Of a DNA stretch of 64,000 nt, positions 16,540 to 25,900 are shown piece by piece. The translations under genes and the position numbers were made by a program. How positions within the stretch are numbered: the first letter of the stretch is position 1; every line of letters starts with the position of its first letter. Origin of the DNA: Paenibacillus_S vulneris (GTDB lineage: Bacteria; Bacillota; Bacilli; Paenibacillales; NBRC-103111); contig NZ_BAABJG010000006.1 of NCBI RefSeq assembly GCF_039543185.1, forward strand, positions 844,518 to 908,517, written 5' to 3'. The notes under the pieces were generated by a model that made no database searches, was not told the origin of the DNA, and was given only the letters and a program-made list of their open reading frames with translations.

Positions 16540-16671
16540 CTATCCATTCCGCTCACATTCTCGAATCTTCAGATTCAGAAAATATTCCTGAAGCCGGACC
16601 AGCTCCATCCGTGCTTCATATTCCGTCCCCACCCGGGTCAATCTCTTACTCCTGTAAAATACGGCGAACAT
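16540..16671 (-). CDS. Small protein, 43 residues, unknown
   Basis: An ATG follows AAAGGAGAGATAGCGCTG and opens a 43-codon frame rich in Arg and Glu. Its helical C-terminal half is TEYEARMELVRLQEYFLNLK. It ends in front of a terminator. The ribosome binding site and the terminator support it as a real gene; I recognise no family. An amphipathic helix suggests a protein-binding regulator. Confidence 0.5.
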   Translation of the reverse strand: MFAVFYRSKRLTRVGTEYEARMELVRLQEYFLNLKIRECERNG

Positions 16672-16764
16672 CAGCGCTATCTCTCCTTTTGAAATTATAA
16701 CTTTTCTCTAATTGTTTCTAATTCTTATATGTCCCGCCTGAAAACAAATCTTAAGAAGAAATAG

Positions 16765-16792
16765 AAAAAACCGCTGAAACACAGCGGTTTTT
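16765..16792. terminator. Bidirectional-looking terminator
   Basis: AAAACCGCTG and CAGCGGTTTT form a stem with a short loop and A/T tracts on both sides. It is 8 nt past the stop of the 184-residue orphan on the minus strand. Confidence 0.8.
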
Positions 16793-16800
16793 CCCTGGTA

Positions 16801-17355
16801 TTATCTCAATAGTTGAAGCTCTTGAATAAGCAGATCTCTACTTGTCTCATGCTGCTCCCTATAGTTCCGGGCATAGTCAGACAAAGGCTCCTTAAAGCAC
16901 ATTTCTGTATTTCTTTTAAATTGGATTTTAATATCATTAATTTGATTCCAAAGAATAGGAGCAGGCGGAATTTGTAATAATCTCAATCCTTCAATAACTT
17001 CTTGAATATCTAATTTTAAATATTGAATAAGTTTAATAAATGAATGGTCGGGAAGCTCCCACGGCATTAAAGAATGATGAAATAATTGTTCAATAAGATC
17101 TTCTTTTATATCTGCATAAGCTGAAAGCTGTTTAATACTCATTTGACGGTCTTCCAAGGCAAATTGAATAAGCAATATACAATCCAGCGGATAAGATTCC
17201 AGATGAAATTCCGGTAATTCCTCATCTTTTTCGTGCATAGGATAGGCTTGTTGATCTGATTCATGTTGATGAAACGGGTATTCCTCCAGCATTTCTTCTA
17301 AAAAATGATGAAAATATTGTACGGAATCGATGTTATTGGATTTCCATTTATTCAT
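16801..17355 (-). CDS. Hypothetical acidic protein next to a sigma factor
   Basis: This 184-residue protein has no family I recognise. It is rich in Gln, His, Glu and Leu. A predicted helical core (about 60-130) includes MSIKQLSAYADIKEDLIEQLFHHS, which resembles a helix-turn-helix of the kind used to decide target recognition. Its DNA is clearly richer in A+T than its neighbours and the upstream 180 nt are very A+T-rich. This suggests recent transfer or relaxed codon use. It follows the sigma factor gene on the same strand and ends at a strong terminator, so it may be a partner or regulator of that sigma factor. Confidence 0.6.
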   Translation of the reverse strand: MNKWKSNNIDSVQYFHHFLEEMLEEYPFHQHESDQQAYPMHEKDEELPEFHLESYPLDCILLIQFALEDRQMSIKQLSAYADIKEDLIEQLFHHSLMPWELPDHSFIKLIQYLKLDIQEVIEGLRLLQIPPAPILWNQINDIKIQFKRNTEMCFKEPLSDYARNYREQHETSRDLLIQELQLLR

Positions 17356-17537
17356 ACATCAACTCTCCAAAATATGAAATGATAAAATATTGAATATACA
17401 ATGATTTATTAATCTATTATTTAATTATTATTAATATAATCTTATATCTAATTCTATTTATATCAATCATCCGGGAGCAGGTTAAAACCAATCTATGGTT
17501 CTAACCCTCCCATCAGAATCGTTTTCAAAATGAATGT

Positions 17538-18110
17538 TTATGATGACCTGCGCTTATTAAAATATTGGGCTAACCTTTCGTTCAAGTTTTTTCTTGCCAG
17601 AAAACACCATTGATTTACTTGATTTTCATTGCTGCCGAGAATCTCCGCGATTTCCTTGGCCGAATACTCTTGTACGTACTTTAGGATCAACGCTTTTCTC
17701 TGCTTCAGCGGCAGAAGTGCGATCGCTTCTTCCAGCATGTCCTGCTGCGTATCCGTTAAGATGGACGAATCCTTGGGCACCGTTAAGTTCAGAATGCCAT
17801 CCTCCACTTCCGCGTACAGGATCGGCCTTTTTTTCCTCAAATGATTCTTGGTCGTATAAGCGGCCGCTTGGCAGACCCACGCGCGTAGCTTATCCGGTTC
17901 GATGCAGCCGATTTTCTGAAATACCAGATCCCGTACCTTATCTGTAATTTCCTCGTAATCACTCCTTCCCATGGACCGATTTTGTCCTATTGCCTCTTGT
18001 CTGGCTTGATGCTCTACGATCCTCGGCAGCCAGTCCTTAACAAAGACGGCCACCTCCGCATCATCTAACTGCTGATGTACAATGCAGTGATGAAGCCGAC
18101 GCAAATCCAT
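17538..18110 (-). CDS. Sigma-70 family (ECF-like) RNA polymerase sigma factor
   Basis: The 190-residue protein has a weakly conserved region 2 (about 50-105, with VRDLVFQKIGCIEPDKLRAWVCQAA and TKNHLRKKR). Its clear region 4 (about 130-180) carries LPLKQRKALILKYVQEYSAKEIAEILG and a helix-turn-helix ending NQVNQWCFLARKNL. No anti-sigma factor with a membrane segment lies alongside; the only same-strand neighbour is the acidic 184-residue orphan. Its target promoters are unknown. Upstream, 18111-18336 holds no gene that I can support. Confidence 0.8.
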   Translation of the reverse strand: MDLRRLHHCIVHQQLDDAEVAVFVKDWLPRIVEHQARQEAIGQNRSMGRSDYEEITDKVRDLVFQKIGCIEPDKLRAWVCQAAAYTTKNHLRKKRPILYAEVEDGILNLTVPKDSSILTDTQQDMLEEAIALLPLKQRKALILKYVQEYSAKEIAEILGSNENQVNQWCFLARKNLNERLAQYFNKRRSS

Positions 18111-18336
18111 GCTGGACCCATCCCTTCCCTATGCTATAAAAAGAGGAAAATCCTACCTCTCTAGTATATCATGTCATAGGAAAGAGAGAATCTTATTTCG
18201 TTTTGAAAAAAAAAGTTGGGATAGAGCCTGAGAGAGAAGAAGCTTGAGCGGAAGAACTACCAGTAGGAGAATATATTCAGGAGAAATCCGGTTCGAAGAA
18301 TGGACGGAGTCTATTGAATACGGCGGGTTCAGCTTT

Positions 18337-18747
18337 TCAGATGCGTCTTACAATGCTTTTAGTCAAATAATATGTTCCTCTAAGATAGGACACTCGCTCC
18401 CTGTCCTCCGCTAACGTATATACATCGCGGCAGCCTGCACAGCTTAATTCTATGATATGGATCGTCCTGCCCGAAGGGCATGGGTTTCGGCAATGGCGGA
18501 ATCGGAAAGCTGTCCTGCATTTTGGGCACTGCAGGCTGTCAAGACAAGCCTCCCGCATAATGGCCACGCTCTCTGTGATAAGCTCGTCGGTGATGTTCTC
18601 GTCCAATCCTTCCGTCATGTCGCGAATCAAGGAAAGATGGTATTTGAAAACAAAGAATAACGGGTCTTCCTTCAGGGCCGCCCTTATCCCATCCACGAAT
18701 ACGGCAGCATGTATAGAGTCGGGATTGCTGAGCTTTTCTTCCAACAT
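18337..18747 (-). CDS. Hypothetical protein with zinc-ribbon-like cysteines
   Basis: The 136-residue protein starts at the ATG placed six nt after GGGGTG; a GTG three codons earlier is less well placed. Residues about 72-115 hold CPKC and CAGC pairs that could bind zinc, with a further CRNPC between them. The N-terminal part is helical. It follows the orphan cheY gene on the same strand after 60 nt containing a small hairpin (18772-18790), so the two may be cotranscribed. No function can be assigned. Confidence 0.65.
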   Translation of the reverse strand: MLEEKLSNPDSIHAAVFVDGIRAALKEDPLFFVFKYHLSLIRDMTEGLDENITDELITESVAIMREACLDSLQCPKCRTAFRFRHCRNPCPSGRTIHIIELSCAGCRDVYTLAEDRERVSYLRGTYYLTKSIVRRI

Positions 18748-18807
18748 GTACTTCACCCCGAATCGAATAATCCGGAAGACTTGCTTCCGGCTTTATATAG
18801 TAAGAAG

Positions 18808-19167
18808 CTATGCCAATATTTTGACGACGGCTTCCTGAAGCCGGTCTTTTTGGACCGGCTTCACGACGAAATCTGCGGCTCCGTTGCGGATCGCTTCGAG
18901 CACCATGTCCCTTTGCCCCATGGCCGAACACATCACAATCTTCGCCTGGGGATGCCTTCCCTTGATATGCTTTAGCGCATCTATACCGTCCATCTCAGGC
19001 ATCGTAATATCCATGGTCACGAGATCAGGCAGGACCTTATCGTACAGGTCCACAGCCTCCTTGCCATTGCGCGCTTCCGCCACGACATTCATCCCCATCT
19101 CCTCCAGCATGCCACGCATCACCATTCTCATAAATGCCGTATCATCTACCACCATAACTGCTGTCAT
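18808..19167 (-). CDS. CheY-like single-domain response regulator
   Basis: The 119-residue receiver has the acidic pocket VDD, the phosphoacceptor in DLVTMDITMPEMDG, the Thr/Ser position in MCSAMG and the Lys in VKPVQK. It closely resembles the CheY type and is a paralogue of the receiver at 55811-56173. It starts at the ATG after AGGAGG. No chemotaxis genes adjoin it. Its promoter carries the tandem-repeat element shared with the c-di-GMP genes in this window, so it may connect a phosphorelay to surface behaviour. Confidence 0.9.
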   Translation of the reverse strand: MTAVMVVDDTAFMRMVMRGMLEEMGMNVVAEARNGKEAVDLYDKVLPDLVTMDITMPEMDGIDALKHIKGRHPQAKIVMCSAMGQRDMVLEAIRNGAADFVVKPVQKDRLQEAVVKILA

Positions 19168-19199
19168 GTCATTATCCTCCTTTTTGACCATTGCTTCTA

Positions 19200-19234
19200 A
19201 TTTAACCAAACCGCTCTGAACAAAAAATGAACAG
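19200..19234 (-). promoter_or_regulatory. SARP-type operator/promoter, site E (cheY)
   Basis: On the minus strand CTGTTCAT (19227-19234) and TTGTTCAG (19216-19223) lie 11 bp apart start to start. They are followed by 10 nt and then TTAAAT (19200-19205), a possible -10. It is the weakest of the five elements because both the first repeat and the -10 deviate. It points at the cheY gene 33 nt downstream. Confidence 0.65.
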
Positions 19235-19404
19235 GAGGGGTCAGGACAGGGCTAAGGAGCTTGGTTTTCCGGGAAGAAAGGCCTTTTGTGGTTGCATGAG
19301 CGGAAACGTTTCCTCGGGCGTTCCCTCAACAATATGGAGTAGCTTGCCTACATATACAAAAAAAATACAGCCCCCTTCGACAGGAGCTGCTTGTAAACTT
19401 CTTT

Positions 19405-20565
19405 CTATGGGGCGGGCTGCGCCAAACCGGGGCCTGAGCCCTTCCACTGCTCGTACCATGTCACAATATTCTCGTTCGGAGCTACATCCAGCTCCTCCAG
19501 TACCGAGACGAGACGCTTGTACTGCTCTTCAACCGCCGTACGCTCCTTCAAGAGGCCGTACAGCTGCATCAGGGCAAAGTAGCATTCTTCGTAATACGGG
19601 TATTGCCTCTGCATCCGGTGATATACCATCATTGCATCAGTAATCTTCCCCTGGCGGGCAAAATAATCGGCCAGCAGCATCGCCTGCTGAAGCCAAAGCG
19701 TCCGCAGACGCTGCCGCTCGTTCTCGGCCCACAAATAATCGAAATCGGCCATATAGTCTCCCGTGTACATTTCGAAGAACCGCTGATGCTCCTGCCAATT
19801 TTGTTCGTTCACGGCTCCTGCCGCTCGGATGGCTTGCTCCCATTCCTCCACATCGATACGTATCCGGGAAGCATCCAGCATGTACCCTTCCTTGATGCTT
19901 AAGCTGCGGATTTCAATGTCCGCTCCCATTCGCTTCAAGTCTTGCCGTACTTGATAAATCGTCGTATACAGATGCGTCTTGGCCTTCTCCATCTCAAAGT
20001 CGGGCCAGAGCATCTCGAACAGCTCCCCCTTGCGGACCAACTGCCCTCTGTGGTGGAATAAATAGGCGAACAATTCTTGCGCCTTGGCGGTACGCCATTT
20101 CAAGGCAATCGGCTCCTTGCCGGGGAATTCGATTTGCATCGTCTGCAGACAACGGATAAGTACGGAGCTGTTCTGGAGCGGCTCTTCCTCCAGCTTACGG
20201 ACGGCCTCTACGGATTGCTGAAGCCGTTGAACCGTACGGGCCAATCGATCCCTCTGTATAGGCTTCATGACGTAATCCAGCGCATTCAGCTCGAAGGCCT
20301 GAACCGCATATTCGTCATACGCGGTTACGAATACAATTTCGACCGCAGGACAGACCTCCTGCATCAGTTCAGCGGCCCGCAGGCCGTAGATCTCCGGCAT
20401 ATTAATGTCCAGGAACACCACATCAGGCCGCAATGCTCCAACCGCCTCTATAGCTTGATTCGGCTCCATATAACTGCCGATCACTTCGATTCCCGACATA
20501 TCCCCCAGCAGCTTGTTCAGCTGCATCAAAGCAAGACGTTCATCATCCACCAGAATAGCCTTCAT
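19405..20565 (-). CDS. SARP-type response regulator (receiver-wHTH-BTAD)
   Basis: The 386-residue protein begins at the ATG after AAGGGG. Residues 1-115 form a receiver (LVDDERLAL, phosphoacceptor in VVFLDINMPEIYG, Lys in VMKPIQ). About 155-235 form a winged helix with WRTAKAQELFAYLFHHRG and LWPDFEMEKAKTHLYTTIYQ, and about 250-385 a helical bacterial transcriptional activation domain. This is the SARP architecture joined to a receiver. It stands head-to-head with the MHYT-GGDEF-EAL gene across 242 nt and has a paralogue at 36571-37713. No histidine kinase adjoins it. It is a good candidate to bind the tandem repeats found at five promoters here. Confidence 0.9.
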   Translation of the reverse strand: MKAILVDDERLALMQLNKLLGDMSGIEVIGSYMEPNQAIEAVGALRPDVVFLDINMPEIYGLRAAELMQEVCPAVEIVFVTAYDEYAVQAFELNALDYVMKPIQRDRLARTVQRLQQSVEAVRKLEEEPLQNSSVLIRCLQTMQIEFPGKEPIALKWRTAKAQELFAYLFHHRGQLVRKGELFEMLWPDFEMEKAKTHLYTTIYQVRQDLKRMGADIEIRSLSIKEGYMLDASRIRIDVEEWEQAIRAAGAVNEQNWQEHQRFFEMYTGDYMADFDYLWAENERQRLRTLWLQQAMLLADYFARQGKITDAMMVYHRMQRQYPYYEECYFALMQLYGLLKERTAVEEQYKRLVSVLEELDVAPNENIVTWYEQWKGSGPGLAQPAP

Positions 20566-20662
20566 CGTTATCCCCTTACCCTTCTGCGGAGCCCATTCCA
20601 TTTACTTATCCGTGATGTCGTATATATCATCTGCTTCAACGAAATGCCCTTGTGTCCGGAAA

Positions 20663-20697
20663 TTGTTCAGAAATTGTTTAGTGTACTGCGATACAAT
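20663..20697 (+). promoter_or_regulatory. SARP-type operator/promoter, site A (MHYT-GGDEF-EAL)
   Basis: TTGTTCAG (20663-20670) and TTGTTTAG (20674-20681) repeat with an 11-bp period. They are followed by 10 nt and TACAAT (20692-20697). It faces the GGDEF-EAL gene, whose ATG is 110 nt downstream, and lies in the divergent gap next to the SARP-type regulator gene. Confidence 0.85.
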
Positions 20698-20807
20698 ACC
20701 ATTTTAATAGTAAATAGGCTTCAGGATGTTTGGATACATTCGCTCATCCATTATCTCCCTCTCCATGTCATCTAAGGCCTCTATCGCACATAAGGAGTGG
20801 TTCATCT

Positions 20808-22820
20808 ATGCCCATCGAAGGATCCTATAATTATTATATCGCATCGCTTTCCGTTGTCATTGCGATACTGACCTCGTATGCGGCTTTAAATATTGCATCC
20901 AAAATCTCGCTGTCCAAAGGAACTATCCATCATTTCTGGTTATTTGCAGGCTCCTTTGTGATGGGCAGCGGTATTTGGTCCATGCATTTTGTCGGAATGC
21001 TGTCGTTTCACCTTCACGTTCCGGTCCATTACGATGCCCTGTGGACTCTTGTATCCATGGCGTCCAGCATCGCGGCCTCATTAATTGCCTTCTATACTAC
21101 CATACCTAAAAATAGGAGCAGGAACAAGATCGCCGTAGGCGGTTTTTTTATGGGAAGCGGTATCATTTGTATGCATTATACCGGAATGGCGGCCATGCAA
21201 ATGCCGCTTCAGCTGGAATACGACCAATTCTATTGGATCTTGTCCGCTTTGGTCGCTTTGGCGGGATCTTATATCGCCTTGGTACTGCTGCTTCGTTCCC
21301 GAAATCTGCCGGCTTCCCGATCGATTAAGTGGCTGTCTGCCCTGATCATGGGATTCGCTGTTTGCGGCATGCATTATACAGGGATGAAGGCGGCCGTATT
21401 CCGGGATGTTTCCCATCCGGCATTCGTCAATGAAGATCTGAATATGATGGACCCTCTGCTGCTTGCAGGAGTCACTTTTACCGTCCTTATCATTTTAACG
21501 ATCTCCTGGGGGGCCGTGCTTTTTGACCGCCATGTGCTGGAGAAGCTGGCTTACACCGATGCGATTACCGGATTGCCCAACCGTAATGAAATGAACCGTT
21601 TCTTCGATACGTACCGGGATGAGGATTCCCTGGGGGTCTTGTTTCTCGATCTGGATCAGTTCAAGGTCATCAACGATACGCTAGGACATCACATTGGAGA
21701 TATGCTTATTAAGGAAATGGGAAACCGGCTGCGGCCTTTCATTACGAGCACACAACAGGTGTTCCGAATGGGCGGAGACGAATTTCTCATTATTATCCGC
21801 GACTGTCAGCAAGAGCTGTGCGAGCGGCTCGCCGATCAGATTTTGCACAAGATCAAGCAGCCCTACTATCTCGATAACAACGAGCTGTACATTACGGCAA
21901 GCGTAGGGATCAGCATCGGTTGTATCGAACCAACGGACCGCTCGGTTTTATTGAAAAAAGCCGATACGGCCATGTACAAGGCCAAGGGCCTCGGCAAAAA
22001 TCAATATTTTGTCTACAGCGAGGAAGCTGGAACGGCTGCCCTGCGCCGAATGGAGCTGGAGAAGGATCTGCGCAGAGCTTTGGATCATCAGCAATTTTTC
22101 GTTGAATATCAGCCCAAATGGAATGTGATGACGAATCGGCCCTATGGCTTTGAAGCGCTGCTTCGTTGGAACCACCCGCGGCTCGGTGTCATTGCTCCGA
22201 CAGAGTTCATCCCTATCGCCGAGGAGACCGGGTTGATCATCCCGTTGACGCGATGGGTACTGGAGGAGGCCTGCGAGCAATGCATGAGACTTCAGCAAAA
22301 AGGGCTGCGCCAGCCGCTCTCCGTCAATCTCTCCATACGATTGTTTAAAAGCGACAGCTTGCTGGACATCGTACAATCCGTATTATCCAAAACCGGCATC
22401 GCCCCCACCTTGCTCGAGCTGGAGATTACAGAGTCCATGGTTCTCTACGATGTCAAGGACATTGTACGGCAGCTTAGCTCGATCCGCGCACTCGGCGTCA
22501 AAGTATCCATGGATGACTTCGGAACGGGTTACTCGTCTATCGGGCTGCTGGATCAAATCCCTATCGATGCCCTGAAGCTGGACCGGCTGTTCACCATGGA
22601 TCTGCATAATCCAAGCAAGCGGGCTATTATTCATGCCATCGTATTGATGGCCGAGAGCCTGCAATTGGACGTCATCGCCGAAGGTGTCGAGAACAAGGAG
22701 CATCTGGAGCTGCTTCAGCAATTAGGCTGCAAAGTGATGCAGGGCTATTATTACAGCAAGCCGATGGCACGTGATGAGATGGAAGCATGGCTGAAATCGA
22801 AGGAATCCCCCGACTATTAG
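20808..22820 (+). CDS. MHYT-GGDEF-EAL cyclic-di-GMP enzyme
   Basis: The 670-residue membrane protein starts at the ATG after AAGGAGTGG. Seven membrane segments (about 1-240) contain three MHYT-type motifs (MHFVGM at 59-64, then two MHYTGM), thought to sense a gas or copper. A GGDEF domain follows with intact RMGGDEF but no RxxD inhibitory site. The EAL domain keeps EALLRW, ELEITES, DDFGTGYSS, KLDR, AEGVE and QGYYYSKP. Both synthesis and hydrolysis of c-di-GMP are possible. The promoter carries a tandem-repeat element that suggests activation by a SARP-type regulator. Confidence 0.93.
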   Translation: MPIEGSYNYYIASLSVVIAILTSYAALNIASKISLSKGTIHHFWLFAGSFVMGSGIWSMHFVGMLSFHLHVPVHYDALWTLVSMASSIAASLIAFYTTIPKNRSRNKIAVGGFFMGSGIICMHYTGMAAMQMPLQLEYDQFYWILSALVALAGSYIALVLLLRSRNLPASRSIKWLSALIMGFAVCGMHYTGMKAAVFRDVSHPAFVNEDLNMMDPLLLAGVTFTVLIILTISWGAVLFDRHVLEKLAYTDAITGLPNRNEMNRFFDTYRDEDSLGVLFLDLDQFKVINDTLGHHIGDMLIKEMGNRLRPFITSTQQVFRMGGDEFLIIIRDCQQELCERLADQILHKIKQPYYLDNNELYITASVGISIGCIEPTDRSVLLKKADTAMYKAKGLGKNQYFVYSEEAGTAALRRMELEKDLRRALDHQQFFVEYQPKWNVMTNRPYGFEALLRWNHPRLGVIAPTEFIPIAEETGLIIPLTRWVLEEACEQCMRLQQKGLRQPLSVNLSIRLFKSDSLLDIVQSVLSKTGIAPTLLELEITESMVLYDVKDIVRQLSSIRALGVKVSMDDFGTGYSSIGLLDQIPIDALKLDRLFTMDLHNPSKRAIIHAIVLMAESLQLDVIAEGVENKEHLELLQQLGCKVMQGYYYSKPMARDEMEAWLKSKESPDY

Positions 22821-22869
22821 CAGACCATTCCTCCTATATAGTTAACGTCATAAAATGAATAAAAGCCCA

Positions 22870-22899
22870 AAAACCGGCCATGCAGCGCATGACCGGTTT
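22870..22899. terminator. Bidirectional terminator
   Basis: AAACCGGCCATGC and GCATGACCGGTTT form a strong stem with one mismatch between two convergent genes. T-rich sequence follows it on the plus strand and the minus-strand exit is flanked by A residues. Confidence 0.8.
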
Positions 22900-22911
22900 C
22901 TTGTTGTTTCT

Positions 22912-25900
22912 TTATTGCACATCATCTGCAAGCTTGCTCTTCCAAGCTTCGCTTCCGTTCTGATTGCGGGTGGATTCGTGGGAAATCGTTGCTTCCTGCA
23001 CGTCACCAAAGCCCCAATGGCTTTCCGGAACATCCGGGAATACGACCTCGGTACCTTGGAGAGGACCGCGGTACAGCATACGGTTAATCATCGTTACCGC
23101 TTCAACCCTGCGGATGCTGTCGTTCGGTTTGAACGAACCGTCTTGATAGCCTGCAAGGAACTTACCACGGTACAATTGCTCAATAGCATTAGCAGCCCAG
23201 TGGCCTTCCGTATCCTGGAAGTGATACTCCGTCGGCGACGCAGCACTTAATTTCAGGAAGCGAGCCATAACGGACGCCAGCTCTCCGCGGGACACCTGAG
23301 CTTCCGGACGGAAGCTTCCGTCTTCGAAGCCGCTGAAGTAACCATGCTTCGTAGCAATCTTGATGTAGTTAGCCGCCCAGTGGCTCTCTTGAACATCGTT
23401 ATAAGCCAAAGCGTCATTCACGTTCACATTTTCCGTTAATCTCGCAACGATAGCTGCCAGCTCAGCGCGTGTCAGCGTGTTGTCCGGATGGAATTTGCCA
23501 TCTGGGTAACCGAGAATATAACGTTGGTGCTTAAGATCACCGAAGCGGTCGGAGAATACTTTCACCTTCACTGCGGAATCTGCTTTTACATCCGTTGTTC
23601 CGTTCACTGCAAATTGACCGGAAAGGTCGAACTCTGCGTCAGCCGCTGTCAGAAGACCCCATTTCAATACTACCTTGAAGCTTCCGTCTTGTCCGGCAGG
23701 CAAATCGGAGATGTTCCATGTGATCTTGTCGCCGTTAACCGTACCACCGCCAGCGCTCACCACTTCCGCCCCTTTAGGGATGTTAAAGGTGATTACGCCG
23801 TTCATCGAAGAAGTAGTAGGGTTTTTATAGTCGATCGTAACCGTAGATTGTTCGCCTTCCTTGACCATGTTTTTGTCAACCGTCAGGTTTAAGGATGGTT
23901 GTGTAACCGGTGGCACGTAGCTGGAGCCGCCGCCTCCGGAGCTACGGCGATCCGAAGAAGGAATTCTGCGCATAGCGAAATCCAAGCCAATGACATCTTG
24001 TCCTACATGGATGATGCCGTCTTTGATATAGCTGGTTGAGCCATTAGCTGCCTCTACGTTCGGTTTGGCATCCAAAGTGTTGTAATTGATATAACCCGGT
24101 TTGGAAGCAACAATGTAGTAATCTCCATCCGGATAAACCATCCAGGCATACTGTCCGAATGCATCCGTTATTTGCGGGTTATGGTTTTTATTCGGTGCAA
24201 AATCTGGCAGCTCTGGCAAGCTTACTTCGGTATGAGCTGTACGGCCTTTTTGTTTGTTCAGCTCTGTATCCGCCCAGTACAGCTTCGTAGTAACCCCTTC
24301 AAGAACTTGTCCGGTGTACGCATCGGTAACCACACCGAATGGGTCGATCAAGGAATAGACAACGCCCAATTCCCCGTTCTTGTTTACTTTCACTGTTGTC
24401 GATGGTCCGGCTAATAATGTTCCGTTCGGTGCTTTAATTTGGTACGTAATTTTATATTCGCCTTGTGGTATGTCGGCCAATTCGAAATTACCTTCTGCAT
24501 TTAGCGGAAGTGTAGTCTTAAAGGAATTGCCGTTCAAGCCTTCTACCAGCACGCTTACATTTCCGTTTCCGAACAGGCTGCCTACGTTTGGCTGCGAGTT
24601 CGATCCGGAAGAAGCAACGAACAATACACCACTGATTTTGTTGGCAGAGTCAACCTTTTGGCCAACGCCGCTTAATGGACCTACAACTGCTGTTTGTGTT
24701 TGCTTCAGAGTGACGGTTCGGTTGCCGATTTGCACCGGTGTCTCGATATTCATCGTGTACGTGAAGTCACCACGAGGAACAGGGATGACATAAGAACCGT
24801 CCGGTCCTGTCGTTACTGTCGAGTTAAAATCGATTACGCCGTCGCCGTCAAAATCAGCTGTTACTGCAACGGTTGCTCCGGCAGCAGGCTTGCCTGTCAC
24901 TTGGTCCATAACGAACCCGGTTACGGCAGCAGGCATATACGTCATATTAACGCTTTGCTGTTGAGACAATCCGGACTTCGCGTCGGTTGCCGTTGCGGTA
25001 ATAACTTCGCTAACAGGGATAATGCCTTGCAGAGCCGGCACTGTATATTCCGCAGAAGCTATACCTTGATCATTCGTCATTACTGTAATATCGCCAGTAG
25101 AGCCATTGCCAAAATGGAATGTAACCGGTACTCCGGCAACAGGCTCGCCGTTTGGAGAAGTTGCTTTGGCGTTCAATGTCACCTTGGTGTTGCCGTCGGC
25201 TACAACAGTCTCAGGCGAAGTGCTGAAGGTCAGGTTGAATGCAGGAGCCTGATCTTGTACCACAATCGTTTGAGTTGTCGTCTTGCCGTCAAAGGTAACC
25301 GTAATAGTCGTTGTTCCCGGAGCTTTGGCTGTAATCAAGCCATTAGCATCCACTGTAGCAACAGCCGGATTCGAGGAGCTGTACGTTGCTTGCTTCGTTA
25401 CATCCTTAACGCTCTCATCCAGATACACTGCGCTTGCTTTGGTTTGTTTAGTTGTTCCTGTTACGAGAATAGCATTTGCCGGATCCACGAGCAGATCACG
25501 CAAGGTTGTTGTCGTTGCGCCCGATTCGCCGGATGGCTTGGATTCGATGCCATTGCTAACCGCACTCACGGTAAATTTGTGCTCTGATCCAGGCGTCAAT
25601 CCGATTGCTTTATACTGAGTATCCGTGATGCCGGATGCAATTAATTTGCCGTTATCGTAGATGTTGTAGGCTTGCGCTCCCGGGACCGCATTCCATACAA
25701 TCGTCGCTTCGGTGGAAGTTACGTCCTTGGTAGCAACTCCAGTCGGTGCAGCAATAGGTACCGTAACGGTTGCTTGAACCTTCTTACCGTTATATACGGC
25801 TTCGATAACTGTAGTTCCTGCTCCGATCGCTGTAACCAGCCCGTCCGGTCCTACCGTTGCGACAGTTTTGTTTGTCGAAGTAAAGGTGGATTGATTCGTT

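Noticed and set aside
19302..19313. GGAAACGTTTCC palindrome resembling a cre or operator
   Set aside because: It lies downstream of the SARP-type gene and about 70 nt beyond the cheY promoter element, and it does not fit the cre consensus.
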